From contig NZ_JAQZAJ010000002.1 of the NCBI RefSeq assembly GCF_028737195.1, forward strand, positions 620,001 to 684,000: a stretch of DNA of 64,000 nt. The letters run 5' to 3'. Position numbers and translations under genes: made by a program. This document shows, piece by piece, positions 61,503 through 64,000 of the stretch (position 1 is the first letter of the stretch; each line of letters starts with the position of its first letter). Below the pieces are notes generated by a model, which saw only the letters and a list, made by a program, of their open reading frames with translations, was not told the DNA's origin and did no database searches. This DNA is from Pseudovibrio exalbescens (GTDB taxonomy: Bacteria; Pseudomonadota; Alphaproteobacteria; Rhizobiales; Stappiaceae).

Positions 61503-62774
61503 CTAGGTCTCCATCAAGTAGCTGTAGAATATCTCTGTTCCGACCATAAAGTCCGAAATGTCCATGGCTTCAAGAGGATTGTGTGATCCATTTCGGTTAC
61601 GTACAAACACCATCCCCGTGGAAATGCCGGAATTGGCGAAAACAGCAGCGTCATGGCCCGCGCCACTGGCCATGTGAAACGGCTCATAGCCAATTTCGTT
61701 CATTGCGCGGGACAGGCCATGGACGATCCGGGAATCACAGAGCGCGGGTTCAACCCGGTGCTCGTCATCCAAAATGAAGCGTACGCCACGGTCGGCTTCG
61801 ATGGTTGCCATTTCCTGAGCCAGCATCTCGCGCATGCCGTTTAGAACGGCTTTGCTCTGGCTGCGGACATCCAGTGAGAAACCTACTTCATCGGGGATGC
61901 GTGTCATGGCATGGCGGTTCGGGTCAGTGCCCACAATGCCGCTGGTAAGAACAAGATCATTACCTTTCTGCAGAAGCGTGAGCCAGCTCTCATCAAGGCG
62001 CGTCAGCAGGTCTGCAAGAGCAAACACCGGGTCATGACGGTAAGCACGTGGTACGGCTCCAGAGTGACCGGGTTCACCAATGCAGCGAATGTTGCGATGG
62101 CGGAAGTTGCCCCTAATGCCAGTGACAATGCCTGCTGGAAGTTTCTTCTCGACAAGCAGGGGGCCTTGCTCGATGTGGAGCTCCAAATACTCAAGCACGC
62201 TTGACGGAGACAGAAATTGATCGCCGCGCTCGATGGGCTCCATATCAATGCCGATGTCATGCATGTGTTCGGCGAGCGTGCGCCCGTCCTCCTTATGGCG
62301 TGCAGCAAGCTCATCAAGGTGCAAATGGCCAAGCAATGCTTTCGAGCTGATGTAGCAAGGGCCGAACCAGGCGCTTTCCTCGCCGCGCAATGCAATCACT
62401 TTGACAGGGCGCTTGAAGCGCAGGCCCACCTGCTTGGCTTTCAGAAGGCACAGCAGTCCAGCAAGAATGCCTGCAAGGCCATCAAAGTTTCCGCCTTGAG
62501 GTACGCTGTCAATGTGGGAGCCGATAAGGACATATTGCGTTGCCTTGGCATCTTGCGGCAGCGAGAAGATGGCGTTCTCCAACGCATCATACTCCACATG
62601 CAAGCCATTGCCGCGTGCAAAATCTGCAAGGTACTTCAGGCTTTCTGTTTCGATCTCCGAGTAAGCAGGGCGGCTTACGCCCTCCGTATCGCGGGTGTGA
62701 AACTTGAAGTGCTCGAAAAGGTTCTTCGCGAGAGTTGCATCCGCTTCCGTGAAGCGCGAGTTACTGCGGTTCAT
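61503..62774 (-). CDS. M20-family Zn-dependent amidohydrolase (allantoate / N-carbamoyl-amino-acid hydrolase type)
   Basis: A 423-aa hydrolase with a bi-metal site: [14 protein letters not shown] (about 86-99), [14 protein letters not shown] (about 196) and the C-terminal G-S-H-N-P. This is the HyuC/AllC/beta-ureidopropionase pattern. It sits between pyrD and pyrC, with an ATGA overlap onto pyrD. It may act on a carbamoyl-amino-acid linked to pyrimidine metabolism, but the true substrate is not shown. Confidence 0.88.
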   Translation of the reverse strand: MNRSNSRFTEADATLAKNLFEHFKFHTRDTEGVSRPAYSEIETESLKYLADFARGNGLHVEYDALENAIFSLPQDAKATQYVLIGSHIDSVPQGGNFDGLAGILAGLLCLLKAKQVGLRFKRPVKVIALRGEESAWFGPCYISSKALLGHLHLDELAARHKEDGRTLAEHMHDIGIDMEPIERGDQFLSPSSVLEYLELHIEQGPLLVEKKLPAGIVTGIRGNFRHRNIRCIGEPGHSGAVPRAYRHDPVFALADLLTRLDESWLTLLQKGNDLVLTSGIVGTDPNRHAMTRIPDEVGFSLDVRSQSKAVLNGMREMLAQEMATIEADRGVRFILDDEHRVEPALCDSRIVHGLSRAMNEIGYEPFHMASGAGHDAAVFANSGISTGMVFVRNRNGSHNPLEAMDISDFMVGTEIFYSYLMET

Positions 62775-63712
62775 GAGAGAGCCTCCAGAAACTGCTGATC
62801 AGCAGCCTCACCATCGCGCACTGAACCGATCAGGCTGCTCAGGTCCGCAAGACCCTCCGCTTCGGCATAGGCCGCCAGTTCGTCCACGAGTGTGGTCATG
62901 ATTGTCGGATTGATGAATGTAGACGTACCAACTTGCACGGCGGTTGCGCCCGCGATGAGGTACTCCAGAATGTCTTCCAGATTTGCGATGCCACCACAAC
63001 CGATCACAGGAATCGAGACCGCCTTTGCGCATTGATAGGTCATGCGCAGGGTAATCGGCTTCAGAGCGGGGCCGGACAGCCCGCCCATCAGGTTGCCGAG
63101 CTTCGGTTTGCGGGTGCGGACATCGATAGCCATAGAGAGCAGTGTATTGGCAACAACCAGTGCATCCGCGCCGCCTTCTTCAGCGGCTTGCGCGACTTCC
63201 GCTGTTTCTCCGGTATTTGGCGACAGTTTCGCCCACAGCGGCAGGTCGGTCGCTGAGCGCAGCTTCTCCATGACGGCGAGCGTTGAGGATGGGCGCATGG
63301 CAAATGCCTTGCCATCCTCCTCAATGTTTGGGCACGAGATGTTCACCTCAATGGCAGCAACACCGGGCACACTGATGTCTTCGCAAAGCTTCGCGAACTC
63401 ATCGACTGTTCCGGCAGAAATGGACGCCACAAACGGACTGTCATAGTGCCTGAAGAACGGAAGGGTGTTTTCAAGGAAGTAAGCAAGCCCCTTGCTGGGA
63501 ATCCCGATGGAGTTCAGCATGGAACCACGCACCTCACATACGCGCGGTGTTGGGTTGCCAGTCCGCACCTCGCGCGTAATTGTTTTTGCAACCAACGCAC
63601 CAAGCTTGTTCAGATCCAGCACTTCCGAAAGGTCTTCAGAAAAAGTGCCTGAGGCTGGCATGATCGGGTTTTTCAGGGTCAGTTGGCCCAGTTTCACGGA
63701 AAGATCTACCAT
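62771..63712 (-). CDS. pyrD: Dihydroorotate dehydrogenase, class 1B catalytic subunit
   Basis: FMN enzyme that oxidises dihydroorotate and hands electrons to PyrK (313 aa). Class 1 features: L-K-N-P-I-M-P-A-S-G-T-F, V-A-K-T-I-T, R-x-x-E-V-x-G-S-M-L-N-S-I-G-I, E-V-N-I-S-C-P-N and the late V-I-G-C-G-G-I-A/ G-A-T-A-V-Q-V-G-T motifs. The active-site base is not Ser but the Cys class, seen with P-K-L-G-N-L-M-G-G-L-S-G-P. Overlaps pyrK by 7 bases. Confidence 0.95.
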   Translation of the reverse strand: MVDLSVKLGQLTLKNPIMPASGTFSEDLSEVLDLNKLGALVAKTITREVRTGNPTPRVCEVRGSMLNSIGIPSKGLAYFLENTLPFFRHYDSPFVASISAGTVDEFAKLCEDISVPGVAAIEVNISCPNIEEDGKAFAMRPSSTLAVMEKLRSATDLPLWAKLSPNTGETAEVAQAAEEGGADALVVANTLLSMAIDVRTRKPKLGNLMGGLSGPALKPITLRMTYQCAKAVSIPVIGCGGIANLEDILEYLIAGATAVQVGTSTFINPTIMTTLVDELAAYAEAEGLADLSSLIGSVRDGEAADQQFLEALS

Positions 63713-64000
63713 CCCATTGCCTCCTGAAGGTCAAACACTGGGCCCTCTTTGCACACGCGCAGGTGCACAACCTCTCCATTCTGCGAGAATGGGCGCACGC
63801 AGCATTGGCACATGCCGAGCCCACAGGCCATTTGCTGTTCCAGTGCGATTTCGCCGGGGATGTTATGCTTGGCGCCCAGCTCTTGAAGCAGCTTCAAGAG
63901 GCGATTGGAGCCACAGGTGTAGAACGCATCAACGCCTTGGCTGCCTATGAGTCCTTCAATCAGCGTTTGCAGGTTCTCAACGGAGGAGGAGCCATCTTCA
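63706..64000 (-). CDS. pyrK: Dihydroorotate dehydrogenase electron-transfer subunit PyrK (5' part outside the window)
   Basis: Open through the right edge; 97 C-terminal residues and the stop are visible. They contain V-D-A-F-Y-T-C-G-S-N-R-L-L, then the 2Fe-2S motif L-E-Q-Q-M-A-C-G-L-G-M-C-Q-C-C-V, and a last Cys in R-V-C-K-E-G-P-V-F, as in PyrK C-termini. The protein takes electrons from PyrD through FMN, FAD and 2Fe-2S to NAD+. An additional Cys (C-Q-C-C) is present. Confidence 0.92.
   Translation of the reverse strand, partial: EDGSSSVENLQTLIEGLIGSQGVDAFYTCGSNRLLKLLQELGAKHNIPGEIALEQQMACGLGMCQCCVRPFSQNGEVVHLRVCKEGPVFDLQEAMGW

Overview
The window reads as chromosomal DNA of a marine-type alphaproteobacterium. 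The clues are a TRAP transporter, the O2-independent ubiquinone genes ubiTUV, a short OpgH/OpgC osmoregulated-glucan pair, the alphaproteobacterial layout of the cobalamin genes, and G+C-rich codons in most genes. I cannot name the genus. The gene set suits a facultative anaerobe: it can make ubiquinone without oxygen, appears to use cobalt-early (oxygen-independent) corrin synthesis, and has a good FNR-type box in front of the quinone genes. No tRNA, rRNA, CRISPR array, prophage or transposase gene was seen.

Layout. 0.1-3.6 kb: TRAP transporter dctPQM and a YqaA-like membrane protein. 3.6-5.2 kb: a degenerate GDPD-like protein and a GntR/FCD regulator. 5.2-10 kb: ubiT-ubiU-ubiV (minus) divergent from ubiD-ubiX (plus) around the FNR-like box. 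10-13 kb: small secreted protein, aspartate/glutamate racemase family protein, gamma-glutamyltransferase. 13.1-16.7 kb: guanine deaminase and a GcvR-like ACT protein, separated by an AT-richer cassette that holds one glycosyltransferase and is bounded by a perfect 19-bp direct repeat. 17.1-27.8 kb: cobalamin cluster (metal-binding small protein, cbiX, cobH, cobL, cobI, cbiG-cobJ fusion, cobM, cobB/cbiA, cobA, cbiD, cobK/cbiJ). 27.8-28.4 kb: cytochrome b561.

28.5-32.6 kb holds the most unusual set: a RibD-type reductase, a SAM methyltransferase, a GT4 glycosyltransferase, a 6-pyruvoyl-tetrahydropterin-synthase/QueD homologue that has lost several catalytic and metal-binding residues, and a medium-chain dehydrogenase. 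It looks like a small tailoring pathway for a pterin- or flavin-precursor-like molecule and is my main candidate for an undescribed system.

32.7-37.2 kb: opgH, opgC and a TPR protein. 37.6-39.3 kb: YeeE/YedE (TsuA-like) transporter and a DUF302 protein. 39.3-42.2 kb: a translationally coupled ThDP enzyme and class III CoA-transferase. 42.3-44.2 kb: a secreted esterase and a voltage-gated K+ channel with a C-terminal zinc ribbon. 44.5-48.9 kb: RND efflux adaptor and pump. 49-50 kb: an exostosin-like protein. 50-55.3 kb: a branched-chain-amino-acid-type ABC operon (binding protein, two permeases, two ATPases) with a strong hairpin after the binding-protein gene. 55.7-59.6 kb: a ferredoxin-reductase-like protein, a TPR-methyltransferase, a GltS-like glutamate symporter and a small secreted protein. 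59.7-64 kb: pyrimidine genes pyrE, pyrC, an M20 amidohydrolase, pyrD and the start-less end of pyrK, which runs off the right edge.
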